Shown here: piece after piece, positions 42,402 through 50,818 of the stretch
Layout: each line of letters begins with the position of its first letter
Numbering within the stretch: position 1 is the first letter of the stretch
DNA from: Acetobacter estunensis
GTDB lineage: Bacteria > Pseudomonadota > Alphaproteobacteria > Acetobacterales > Acetobacteraceae
Assembly (NCBI RefSeq): GCF_011516945.1
Contig: NZ_WOTH01000011.1
Location: 1-64,000 of the forward strand
Length of the DNA stretch: 64,000 nucleotides
Direction: 5' to 3'
Made by a program: the position numbers and the translations under genes
Notes under the pieces: model-generated
What the model was told of the DNA's origin: nothing
Seen by the model: the letters and a program-made list of their open reading frames with translations, nothing else
Database searches by the model: none

Positions 42402-45188
42402 TCAGTGTGCCTCTGCCCAGTTGGCGCCGATCCCTGTTTCCACCACAAGCGGGACGCTCAGTTCCGCCGCGTCTTCCATCACGCGCTTGACGAGGGCTGC
42501 TGTTGCCTCCGCCTGATCGGCGCCGACCTCGAACAGAAGTTCGTCATGCACCTGCAATAGCATGTCGGCGTCGAGTTTCGCGCGTTTCAGTTCATGGGGC
42601 AGACGCACCATGGCGCGTTTGATGATGTCAGCCGCACCGCCTTGGAGCGGTGCGTTGATGGCCTGTCGTTCGGCGTAGGAGCGCTGGGCGGCGTTGCGGG
42701 CGTTGATGCCCGGCACGAAGCAGCGACGTCCGAACGGCGTGGTGACATAGCCGTGCTGCTTGGCTTCCAGCTTGCGCTCTTCCATGTAATCCCGGATGCC
42801 GGGATAGCGCGCGAAGTAAGCGTCGATATAGGCGCGGGCCTCTCCCATCGACACACCAAGCTGTTTGGCCAGTCCGAAGGCCGAGATGCCGTAGATGATG
42901 CCGAAATTGATGGCTTTGGCGCGACGGCGCGTTAGCGGGTCCATGCCCTCTTGGGGGATGTTGAACACGTCCGCTGCCGTGCGGGCGTGAATGTCCTCTC
43001 CGTGGGCGAAAGCTTCGCGCAGGGTGGGGACGTCCGCCACAGCGGAAAGCAACCGCAGTTCGATCTGCGAGTAATCCGCCGAAAGCAGCACTTTTCCCTC
43101 GGCTGGAATGAAACAGCGGCGGATCTGCGCGCCTTCCTGTGTACGGACAGGGATGTTCTGCAGGTTCGGCTCGTTGGAGGACAGACGCCCCGTGCTGGTC
43201 ACCGCCATCTGGAAGGAGGTGTGCACGCGCCCCGTTCCAGGGTCCATTTGGCGCAAAAGTGCGTCTGTGTAAGTGCTTTTCAGCTTGGAAAGCTGTCGCC
43301 ATGCAAGAATGCGCGCGGGCAGTTCGTGGCCCTGATCGGCCAGATCCTGCAACACGGAGGAATCCGTGCCCCACGCGCCCGCCTTGCCGCGCTTGCCACC
43401 GGGCAGGCTCATTTCATCGAAGAGGATTTCGCCAAGCTGCTTGGGGGAACCGACGTTGAACTCCCGCCCCGCCAACTGGTGCAACTCACGCTCAATTACG
43501 CTCATCTGCGTCTCGAACGTATCGGACAGACGCTTGAGTTCGGTGGCGTCCACACGGATGCCAAGCTGCTCCATGCTCGCCAGCACCTCGACCAGCGGGC
43601 GCTCCATTTCTTCATACAAAGCCAGCGCCTTGTTCGTGCGCAAAGTGGGGTGCAGCACCTGCCACAGTCGCAGGGTCACGTCCGTGTCCTCGGCGGCGTA
43701 TTCGGCGGCGCGGTCCAGTGGAACCTGCGCGAAGGGGATGCGCTTGCGGCCCGTTCCGGTCACGTCGTCATAGGAAATGGGTGTGTGGCCGAGATGCAGC
43801 TTGGAGAGTTCGTCCATGCCTTGTCCGTGCTCACCGGCAGACTGGGCGTAGGAGATCAGCATCGTGTCGTCGATGGGCGCGATCGCGCCTGCGCCCGCTT
43901 TGCGCAGAACGAGCAGATCGAACTTGGCGTTCTGGAAAACTTTCAGAACGGAGGCGTCGGTGAACAGCGGCTCCAGAGTGGCGATGGCCTGCGCAACCGG
44001 GATCTGTTCCGGCACAGGCGCGTCCAGCGTGCCTTCATGACGCAGCGGCACATAGCAGGCACGGCCGGGAGCGGTCGTTAGCGAGAAACCGACCATCTGG
44101 GCGCGCAGCGGGTCGAGTCCGTCCGTTTCCGTGTCCACGGCCACGACGCCGGCTTTTCGCGCCTCATTCACCCATGCCTGCAACGTCTCGGTGCGCGTGA
44201 CGATTTCATACGGCCCGTAAGGCACGCGGGCAGGCTCTGAGTCGGGTGCGGCCACATTCTCGTTGTTCAGGGCCGCTGCCCGCGCGGCGGCCTGAGCCGT
44301 GGCGCGGGCGAGAGGCAGACCGTCCCCCAGTCCGAAGCGGTGGCGGATTGAGCGGAAGCCCATGCGGTCGAGCCAGTCGCCCAGCACCAGCATGTCCGGC
44401 TCCTGCACGGCCAGATCGTTGACGGGCACGGGCAGGGGGATGTCGTTTTTCAGCGTGACCAGTTTGAGCGAGATGCGTGCATCGTCCGCATGTTCGATCA
44501 GCGCGTCGCGGCGCTTGGACGCCTTCATGGACGGGGCGGCATCCAGAACGGCTTCCAGTGAGCCGAATTCGTTCACGAAAGCCGAGGCCGTTTTCGGGCC
44601 GATGCCCGGCACGCCCGGTACGTTGTCGGTGGCGTCCCCCATGAGCGCCTGCACATCGATCACATGATCGGGCGGCACGCCGAACTTGGCTTCTACCTCA
44701 GCCGGACCGATGGGTTTCTGCTTGATGGGGTCCATCATTTCCACGCAGGGGCCGACAAGCTGCATCAGGTCCTTGTCGGAAGAGACAATGGTGCAGTGGC
44801 CGCCATTGGTGCAGATAGACTGCGCGTAGCTGGCGATCAGATCGTCCGCTTCGAACCCGTCGAGTTCGATCCCCGGCACACCGAATGCCGCCGTCGCTTC
44901 GCGGATCAGCGCGAATTGCGGGCGCAGGTCTTCGGGCACTTCCGGACGATGGGCCTTGTAGCGCGGGTAAATCTCGTTGCGGAACGTAATGCGTCCTGCG
45001 TCGAAAATGACAGCCAGATGCGTGCCGACATGCTCGCGCATCAAGCGCGTGAGCATGTTGCTGAAGCCATAAACCGCGTTGACCGGCACCCCTTCGGGAC
45101 TGCTCATGGGCGGAAGGGCGTGAAAGGCCCGGAAGATGAAACCGCTGCCGTCCACCAGGACGAGGTGGGGCGCGCCCGTATCGCTCAT
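42402..45188 (-). CDS. polA: DNA polymerase I
   Basis: A 928-residue three-domain polymerase for Okazaki fragment processing and repair. The 5'-3' exonuclease (about 1-300) has LVLVDGSGFIFRAFHALPPM, GFEADDLIASYA, DVPGVPGIGPKTA-type motifs. The 3'-5' proofreading domain (about 330-520) keeps AVDTETDGLD and EDTDVTLRLW, so proofreading seems intact. The polymerase domain has LLSADYSQIELRLL, INFGIIYGISAFGLAKQL and LQVHDELLFEV. Start 24 bases after the zinc-finger gene, and the stop is three bases before the SCO-like start. Confidence 0.97.
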   Translation of the reverse strand: MSDTGAPHLVLVDGSGFIFRAFHALPPMSSPEGVPVNAVYGFSNMLTRLMREHVGTHLAVIFDAGRITFRNEIYPRYKAHRPEVPEDLRPQFALIREATAAFGVPGIELDGFEADDLIASYAQSICTNGGHCTIVSSDKDLMQLVGPCVEMMDPIKQKPIGPAEVEAKFGVPPDHVIDVQALMGDATDNVPGVPGIGPKTASAFVNEFGSLEAVLDAAPSMKASKRRDALIEHADDARISLKLVTLKNDIPLPVPVNDLAVQEPDMLVLGDWLDRMGFRSIRHRFGLGDGLPLARATAQAAARAAALNNENVAAPDSEPARVPYGPYEIVTRTETLQAWVNEARKAGVVAVDTETDGLDPLRAQMVGFSLTTAPGRACYVPLRHEGTLDAPVPEQIPVAQAIATLEPLFTDASVLKVFQNAKFDLLVLRKAGAGAIAPIDDTMLISYAQSAGEHGQGMDELSKLHLGHTPISYDDVTGTGRKRIPFAQVPLDRAAEYAAEDTDVTLRLWQVLHPTLRTNKALALYEEMERPLVEVLASMEQLGIRVDATELKRLSDTFETQMSVIERELHQLAGREFNVGSPKQLGEILFDEMSLPGGKRGKAGAWGTDSSVLQDLADQGHELPARILAWRQLSKLKSTYTDALLRQMDPGTGRVHTSFQMAVTSTGRLSSNEPNLQNIPVRTQEGAQIRRCFIPAEGKVLLSADYSQIELRLLSAVADVPTLREAFAHGEDIHARTAADVFNIPQEGMDPLTRRRAKAINFGIIYGISAFGLAKQLGVSMGEARAYIDAYFARYPGIRDYMEERKLEAKQHGYVTTPFGRRCFVPGINARNAAQRSYAERQAINAPLQGGAADIIKRAMVRLPHELKRAKLDADMLLQVHDELLFEVGADQAEATAALVKRVMEDAAELSVPLVVETGIGANWAEAH

Positions 45189-45212
45189 GAAGTCAATCGG
45201 TCCTTAAAGTGT

Positions 45213-45428
45213 TCAGTGAGTGGTGTCGGTGGTGGCGTTCGGGTCGAGGACGAACAGGCGTGAGCAGTAGGGGCAGAACGTCTGATGATCGCCGATCTTC
45301 AGCCATACCTTGGGATGCCCGAGCGCACCAAGACCTCCGTCGCACGAAAGCTTGCGCGACTGCACGATGACCGTCTCGACATGACCGAGCTGCGGTTGTG
45401 GGGTCGGGTTCGTGGGCTGGATGAGCAT
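45213..45428 (-). CDS. Zinc-finger (zf-CHCC) domain protein
   Basis: A 71-residue protein with the CHCC zinc-finger seen in NDUFS6-like and bacterial homologues: SCDGGLGALGHPKVWLKIG then FCPYCSRLFVL, giving ligands Cys, His, Cys, Cys. Function in bacteria is unclear. It is upstream of polA on the same strand, an arrangement frequent in alphaproteobacteria as I recall. Confidence 0.85.
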   Translation of the reverse strand: MLIQPTNPTPQPQLGHVETVIVQSRKLSCDGGLGALGHPKVWLKIGDHQTFCPYCSRLFVLDPNATTDTTH

Positions 45429-45521
45429 GGGCGAAATCCTGTCGGCAAGAGAGAGCGCAGGCGTGCGGGCAGGGCCGCCCCGTCTGGCCGGATCAATGCC
45501 GCAATGATACGCAGGAATGCC

Positions 45522-46625
45522 ATGAGTTCAAACCATCCCCACGTCCTTTTGTCCGGCGGGTTGTCCGGTTGGCGGAAAATTGGTGGCGTTGCCGCACTGG
45601 CGATGATGGGTCTTCTTGGGGGATGCGCGCGGGAGCCGGTCATTCCTGTGCCCGTGCGTCATGCCGAGGACGCGCGGCTGGTGCCGCCGGACCGGGTGGT
45701 CGTGCTTTCGGATGGCGCGCGGATTCCGCTGCGTGTCTGGCCGGCTGTGGGCAAGGAGAAAGGTGTCATCCTTGCCCTGCATGGGTTCAACGACAGCCGC
45801 GATGCGTGGGAAATCCCGGCTCCGCGTTTTTCTGCGCAGGGTTATACGCTCGTCGCTCCAGACCTGCGCGGGTTCGGACGGGCGCCGGACCGGAGCCATT
45901 GGGCGGGGACTGCGCGGATGGTGCGCGACGTGCAGGAGGAGTTGACTCTTTTGCACATCGAACATCCGGGTGTGCCCGTGTGGATGATGGGCGAAAGCAT
46001 GGGCGGGGCGGTGGCCATGCTGGCGGCGACAGATGCCGCTACGCCGCCGATGGCAGGCGTGATCCTGCTTGCGCCCGCCGTGTGGCATGTGGGACCGGGT
46101 GTGGATTTTCCTCTGCGGTTGATGGCGGCCATTGCACCGGAGGCGCGCGTGAGCGGACGCGAGTTGCCCGTGCATGTTGTGGCGTCCAACAATATCGCAG
46201 CTCTGCGCCGCCTCTATTATGACCCGTTGACCCTACACACAACGCGACTGGTTGCGCTCCGGGGGCTGATGGATCTGATGAACCGTGCCGCGGCAAGTGC
46301 CGGGCAGCAGGTGAAGCCCACATTGCTGGTTTATGGAGACCGCGATCAGCTTGTGCCGGAACGGGAGATGATGCCGGTATGGGAGCGTCTGCCGACTTCC
46401 GTGCGGCGGGATGTCATCCCGGGTGGACACCATCTGTTGCTGCGGGAGCGCGACGGCGCGCAGGTGGCGGACGATATTCTGGCATGGATGAAGGATGCGG
46501 ACGCGCCATTGCCTTCAGGGGGCGATGTGGCGGCGGGAACATGGACAGCCCTGCATGGGGAAGAACTGGTTTATCCGGAGCCGCTTGCCATCCTGCCCGC
46601 ACAGATGGATTGGCTGACGCCGTAA
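45522..46625 (+). CDS. Lipoprotein alpha/beta hydrolase (lysophospholipase-like)
   Basis: A 367-residue hydrolase with a lipobox ALAMMGLLGGC in the signal peptide (acylated Cys near residue 35). Catalytic pattern: ILALHGFNDSRDAWE with oxyanion His-Gly, LVAPDLRGFGRAPDR, nucleophile WMMGESMGGAVAML (G-x-S-x-G), Asp in LLVYGDRDQLVP and His in VIPGGHHLLLRE. This is the monoacylglycerol lipase/lysophospholipase branch. GCAGGAATGCC precedes the ATG at 45522. Membrane-anchored lipid or ester hydrolysis is inferred. Confidence 0.85.
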   Translation: MSSNHPHVLLSGGLSGWRKIGGVAALAMMGLLGGCAREPVIPVPVRHAEDARLVPPDRVVVLSDGARIPLRVWPAVGKEKGVILALHGFNDSRDAWEIPAPRFSAQGYTLVAPDLRGFGRAPDRSHWAGTARMVRDVQEELTLLHIEHPGVPVWMMGESMGGAVAMLAATDAATPPMAGVILLAPAVWHVGPGVDFPLRLMAAIAPEARVSGRELPVHVVASNNIAALRRLYYDPLTLHTTRLVALRGLMDLMNRAAASAGQQVKPTLLVYGDRDQLVPEREMMPVWERLPTSVRRDVIPGGHHLLLRERDGAQVADDILAWMKDADAPLPSGGDVAAGTWTALHGEELVYPEPLAILPAQMDWLTP

Positions 46626-46635
46626 TGGCCCGGCA

Positions 46636-48162
46636 TCACGGGCTTACAAACGAATAAGACAGCGTTTGTGGGAGATCGTGCGGGTCGGCGCTGACCTGTT
46701 TTGTGAGCACGACTGTATCCGTGCCATGGAAACCGGTGTCAGGGCGATAACGCATTCCTGCACCTTTAAGGATGGTTCCGTTGCATTTCACGAGCGGTCC
46801 CTGAGCGTAATGTGGACGCCCCTGAGCGGAGGCGGCAAGCATCAGGGTGCCATGGAGAGGTTTCTGCACGAGATGGATTTGCGGGATGTAGCGGGCCACG
46901 CAATTTTCATCGGAGGCGGAATAGAAAATCGAGACGGTTTTGCCGGTTGGGATGGTGATGGTCTGTTTTTCAGGCGATGGCTGGGGGTACGCCGGGACTG
47001 GTCCTCCCTGCCAGACCACGCGGTTGTCGTAGGCATAGAGGTGGCAGTTGGTCGTGACCTTCTTGCAGGCGGACAGGGCCTGCCCAATGGGATCGACTGT
47101 GTGTCCCGTGCCGCCGATGCTGACGGCATTGTCCCCCACGACAAAAGCGCGTGGAAGGTCCTGTTGCAGGAACTTGCGATAACCGTTCCGTAGAGTGTCG
47201 CTGTGGACCGGCAGCCGACTGATATCGTTGAGTGCCGCGTAGCCCGAGGCGGGAGGTGCCATAAGCGGGAGATAGGACGGCATTATAATCTGGCTGGGTA
47301 GGCCTACGGACTTCAGAAGGCTGTCCGCCTGCGCCATCCATGGTGTGAGACCATCCGGATCGTCCAGCATGGCGTGGGCGTCATTGAGAAAAGGCGGCAC
47401 ATCCACCAGTCGGGCATTTGGATTGCCTTCGTGATAGGCCGCAAACATGCTTTTCCATAGAGATGTGGGGGCCAGTGAGTCGTTGTCTCCCTGAACCCAC
47501 AGAGTAGGGAGGGATGAGGCTTCTCCAAACTCCCGCGCTCCTGAGAGCAGGCTCGCGTTATCGTTGCGGCAGGCTGAACTGTGCATCAGTGGGAAGAACA
47601 GCAACTGCGCCTTTGTTCCGGGCAGCGGAGCCGTACCCATGGCCATTTGGGTCCATCCGCCAAAGCTCATGCCTGCCGTGACGATGTGGGCCGGATCCAT
47701 GCCGGGTAATTGTGCGACGGCTTCTGCCACGGCACGGATGTCACGGGCGTTGTCCTGCGCCGTTTGCGCAAAGTCGCAGCCATGTCCGATGAGTTCTCCT
47801 TCCGATTCCGCAAAGCCGCGCAGCATGGGGCGGAGAACGGCGTAGCCGCGTGCAAGGAAATAACCGGCAAGGTAGCTGTAACCATCCCGCTTGCCGCGAT
47901 GAGTTCTGGAAATGGCCGTAGCACCCCCACTGACGACGGCAAGAGGATGCGGTGGCGGTGTGCGAGGTAGCAGGAGTGTGGCTTCGAGAATTGTGCCATC
48001 GGCTGCGGGAAGGCGGAAAACCTGCTCATCCACCACCGCGTTCTGTCCGGGGATAGTGCCGACATGCGTGGAGACGGGGGCGGGTGGCACCGCCCATAGC
48101 GGCGTCATGATGGACAGGCCGAGGGCCAGAGCGGCTCCGCCGTGAAGGATGTCCCGGCGCAT
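46636..48162 (-). CDS. Secreted alpha/beta hydrolase with C-terminal extension
   Basis: A 508-residue secreted protein. Residues 1-320 match the hydrolase at 34520-35476 along its length (VVSGGATAISRTHRGKRDGYSYLAGYFLARGYAVLRPM, nucleophile IVTAGMSFGGW, LWVQGDNDSLAP, FLNDAHAML). A linker of about 70 residues leads to a C-terminal ~110-residue beta-rich domain (IPTGKTVSIFYSASDENC ... GMRYRPDTGFHGTDTVVL) resembling Ig-like/cadherin-type repeats. Signal peptide at the N-terminus. Start at 48162 is ten bases after AGGAG; ATG at 48171 is too close to it. Confidence 0.75.
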   Translation of the reverse strand: MRRDILHGGAALALGLSIMTPLWAVPPAPVSTHVGTIPGQNAVVDEQVFRLPAADGTILEATLLLPRTPPPHPLAVVSGGATAISRTHRGKRDGYSYLAGYFLARGYAVLRPMLRGFAESEGELIGHGCDFAQTAQDNARDIRAVAEAVAQLPGMDPAHIVTAGMSFGGWTQMAMGTAPLPGTKAQLLFFPLMHSSACRNDNASLLSGAREFGEASSLPTLWVQGDNDSLAPTSLWKSMFAAYHEGNPNARLVDVPPFLNDAHAMLDDPDGLTPWMAQADSLLKSVGLPSQIIMPSYLPLMAPPASGYAALNDISRLPVHSDTLRNGYRKFLQQDLPRAFVVGDNAVSIGGTGHTVDPIGQALSACKKVTTNCHLYAYDNRVVWQGGPVPAYPQPSPEKQTITIPTGKTVSIFYSASDENCVARYIPQIHLVQKPLHGTLMLAASAQGRPHYAQGPLVKCNGTILKGAGMRYRPDTGFHGTDTVVLTKQVSADPHDLPQTLSYSFVSP

Positions 48163-48342
48163 GTTCCACATTCTCCTCTTTCTCATGCCGCAAAGCATAG
48201 AGCGCCAATGGTTGAAAGAATGAGAAGTCGTGTTTTTCTGCACGACATACCGCTGATGACGGAGCTGTGATAGGCAGGCGGAACGAGGCGAACCGCAAGA
48301 TGGTTTCGCCTTTGTTATAGCGAGAACAGGAAAGGGCGGCAC

Positions 48343-48717
48343 ATGGACATGCAGGTGATCGACCAGAGTTTTGGCCAGTTGCAGGCACAGGCACAGCAGA
48401 CCGTGCAGGCACTTCAGACACTGGGCAACAAGTTGCAGGCGGCGGCAAACGGTGGCGATGCGCAGGCGCGTGAATGGTTGCTGGACCTCAAGGAAGTGGC
48501 GCTGTCCTTTCAGGGTGAACAGCAGCAGGTGACAGCGCTGTTGCAGGGGCTGCACGCTGGAATGAGCAACGCGCCACAGCAGGAGGCTGCGGCACCTGCT
48601 CCTGCCGCACCCGCTGGTGGGTTTTTCGGTAATCTGCTCAACTCAAGCTTCGGTCAGGCCATGGAGACCGGCGCGGGATTTGGGATCGGGGACGATCTGA
48701 TCCACAAAATCTTCTGA
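48343..48717 (+). CDS. Small helical hypothetical protein
   Basis: A 124-residue protein with a Gln/Ala-rich helical N-terminal half (QAQAQQTVQALQTLGNKLQAAA, likely coiled coil), an Ala/Pro hinge around 78-90 and a Gly-rich amphipathic C-terminus (GGFFGNLLNSSFGQAMETG). No signal peptide. GAAAGGGCGGC lies before the ATG. I do not recognise the family. Confidence 0.6.
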   Translation: MDMQVIDQSFGQLQAQAQQTVQALQTLGNKLQAAANGGDAQAREWLLDLKEVALSFQGEQQQVTALLQGLHAGMSNAPQQEAAAPAPAAPAGGFFGNLLNSSFGQAMETGAGFGIGDDLIHKIF

Positions 48718-48722
48718 TCCGG

Positions 48723-48754
48723 TCCTCCTGTCCGGTGGGTGCCGGACAGGAGGA
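48723..48754. terminator. Strong hairpin between convergent genes, no T run
   Basis: A perfect 13-bp stem TCCTCCTGTCCGG with its complement and a six-base loop. It lies between two convergent stop codons. Neither strand has a T tract, so it may stabilise 3' ends rather than terminate intrinsically. Confidence 0.45.
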
Positions 48755-48764
48755 GATGGGTCGT

Positions 48765-50660
48765 TCAGTTCGCGTCCGTTTTTGGGCGTGTCTCGACGGA
48801 CAGTGCGAGGACAAGAGCGGCTACCCAGCCGAGAATGGTCCATCCCAGAAAGAAATTGACCAGAAACACCGTGAGCTTGCGCGGAGTATTGCGCAGACAG
48901 GCCACGAAAAACGGCACGAGATAGATGCCTGTGCCGATTGCCAGAATAAACAGCGCGAAACCGACGCTCATGCCCAGAAGGGTGTGGCTTGTCGTGGCGG
49001 AAGCAACGCTTGCTTCAGTTTCCGGTGCCGTGGGACTGGCGGTTTCAGTGGGCGATATCGTGCTGGCTGCCGGAGTGGAAGGCGCGGGCAGCAGAGCCTG
49101 CGCATCGGCGTCCGAGAGGAAAGCGGTGTCCTCAGGGCGGCCGGTGTCTTTTTTCCACGCAAGAATCGCAGCCCGTGTGGACTCTCCATATACGCCGTCA
49201 GCAGGTGAAACTTTTGGCAGGTAGCCAAGTTGCATCAGGCGGGTTTGCAGGGCGATATGCCGGTCGAGCGGGCGTAGGGATTCCTCAAGTGCAGCTCCGG
49301 ACAGACGGGCGCGGTATGTCTGTGTCAGACGATCCATGCCTTCGATGTAGCAGGCCGCGCCATTGGGCGGCAGGCTCTGGTCGTCCGCACCGGGGATGGG
49401 AAGGCCGCATTCGCGGTCAAGATCGTTCTCGGCTGTGATGACCTCCTGCTTTAGCGTTTTCCATCCATCGGGGCCGACAGTCTGACGCAGTGCGTAATAG
49501 ACCTGATCGAACTGGAGTTCGTGCTGTGCCGCATCGCTGTTGGCGCACAGCATGGCGGCGACGCCGTTCTTTTTCGGCAGGTTCAGACAGGAAAAATCGG
49601 GACGGTACCATGTCGCGGCGCGGATGGCGGCCTCGGCATCCGGTGCCACCTTCAGCATTTCGTCGCCTGTGACATAGCTCCGCGAGACGAGAAAGCCGGC
49701 CAGCCCTTGCGGAAAAGGAAGCGGCGCCCGCTCGTCCTGTGTGCACAGCGCATCCTGTCGCCCTATCAGTGTGCAGAGCGAGACCGAAAAGGCCGGATCT
49801 TCCTCATGGGACTGATGGGCTTTCATGTAGTCCCATGCTTGCGAAAGTTGTCCCAGTTCGGCTTTTGTCGCCACATAGTAAGCGAGAAAACCATTGGGCT
49901 CGTTGCCGCTCTGCTCTTTCTGCCAGAAACCTTCGTTGCGCTTGAGATCGGTTTCCAGCCACGGGCGTGAGGCCGCGTCGCGCGTGACGTCGATCAGGCG
50001 ACCACCGCTGTAACGGTAGATTATGGCTGGTGGCCATGAGCCGGCGTGGGAGGCAAAGACGTAGAGAAAGCTCTCGTCCTGCGTGACGATTTCCGGCGTG
50101 CCGTCACCGTCCACATCGGTGAACAGCGGTGGACCTTCACCGCTCAGTTCTGGTGTTGCTGTGTGCGTCCAGTTCGCGCCCTCGGGCGTGCGACCGAGAA
50201 TGGAGAGCAGGGTGCAGCAATGCGCGCCTCCAGTGAAGACCGAGACGATGGCCTGTGGGAGAGCGGCTTTTGCATCCAGTCTGCGCAGGTCAAGCTGGAG
50301 ATCGCGCGCGTCCGAACCGTCTGCGCTGTAGGGGGTGAGGCGAATCTCGTAAGGGGTGGAGGCCGGGTGTGTCGTGTCTTCCAGCCGCAGCACCGCCATA
50401 CGGCACGCTCCACGTCGGGAGCTGTCGCCTTCATCCAGTAGGGTTTCGCCTTGGCAGTCGGGAAGCTGCCTGAGGTCGATGCTGGCTTTCAGTCCTGATG
50501 CCGCGACATCGAGATATGTGCGGTCTCCGATCTCGCCATGCGCCAGAGGAGGCACGCTTTGATCTGTCTGTGCCATGACGGGTGAAATGCCGAAAAGCAG
50601 GGCACAGGCCATGCCAAGAGAGATCGAAAACAGGGGTCTCGGGGGAGCGCCACGCAGCAT
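48765..50660 (-). CDS. Multidomain secreted protein: FG-GAP-like, LprI-like, peptidoglycan-binding, superinfection-immunity-like tail
   Basis: A 631-residue protein assembled from several parts. A signal peptide (1-30) is followed by an FG-GAP-like segment with calcium-type loop DVDGDGTPEIV (182-192). Residues about 355-455 resemble the LprI/DUF1311 lysozyme-inhibitor-like domain (SCLNL, AMLCANSDAAQHELQFDQVYYALRQ, CYIEGMDRLTQTYRARL). A PG-binding-1 repeat follows (IALQTRLMQLGYL ... DGVYGESTRAAILAW, 469-502). A Ser/Thr/Pro linker leads to two membrane helices in LVPFFVACLRNTPRKLTVFLVNFFLGWTILGWVAALV (581-617), the Imm_superinfect family pattern. Topology suggests a large periplasmic part anchored at the C-terminus. 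Function is not known; see findings. Confidence 0.75.
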   Translation of the reverse strand: MLRGAPPRPLFSISLGMACALLFGISPVMAQTDQSVPPLAHGEIGDRTYLDVAASGLKASIDLRQLPDCQGETLLDEGDSSRRGACRMAVLRLEDTTHPASTPYEIRLTPYSADGSDARDLQLDLRRLDAKAALPQAIVSVFTGGAHCCTLLSILGRTPEGANWTHTATPELSGEGPPLFTDVDGDGTPEIVTQDESFLYVFASHAGSWPPAIIYRYSGGRLIDVTRDAASRPWLETDLKRNEGFWQKEQSGNEPNGFLAYYVATKAELGQLSQAWDYMKAHQSHEEDPAFSVSLCTLIGRQDALCTQDERAPLPFPQGLAGFLVSRSYVTGDEMLKVAPDAEAAIRAATWYRPDFSCLNLPKKNGVAAMLCANSDAAQHELQFDQVYYALRQTVGPDGWKTLKQEVITAENDLDRECGLPIPGADDQSLPPNGAACYIEGMDRLTQTYRARLSGAALEESLRPLDRHIALQTRLMQLGYLPKVSPADGVYGESTRAAILAWKKDTGRPEDTAFLSDADAQALLPAPSTPAASTISPTETASPTAPETEASVASATTSHTLLGMSVGFALFILAIGTGIYLVPFFVACLRNTPRKLTVFLVNFFLGWTILGWVAALVLALSVETRPKTDAN

Positions 50661-50760
50661 CAGGCAGGTTTCCTCTGTGTTTTCCGCAGGCTAGCCCAAA
50701 GGAGCGGGGATTGTCATGCGCAGGGGAAACGCGAAAGGAGTGTGGCGGTTGCAAGAACGA

Positions 50761-50790
50761 CAGGCTCCGTTCCTGATGGAGCGGAGCCTG
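50761..50790 (-). terminator. Hairpin after the sulfate-binding protein gene
   Basis: CAGGCTCCG and CGGAGCCTG form a 9-bp stem with a 12-base loop, 28 bases past the sbp stop on the minus strand. Only a weak T-rich tail follows. Confidence 0.45.
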
Positions 50791-50818
50791 AAGGCCATGG
50801 TGTAGAAGGATGTGGAGA

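Noticed and set aside
48723-48754. Hairpin considered as a CRISPR-like or IS terminal repeat
   Set aside because: Single copy located exactly between two convergent stop codons; better explained as a 3'-end hairpin.
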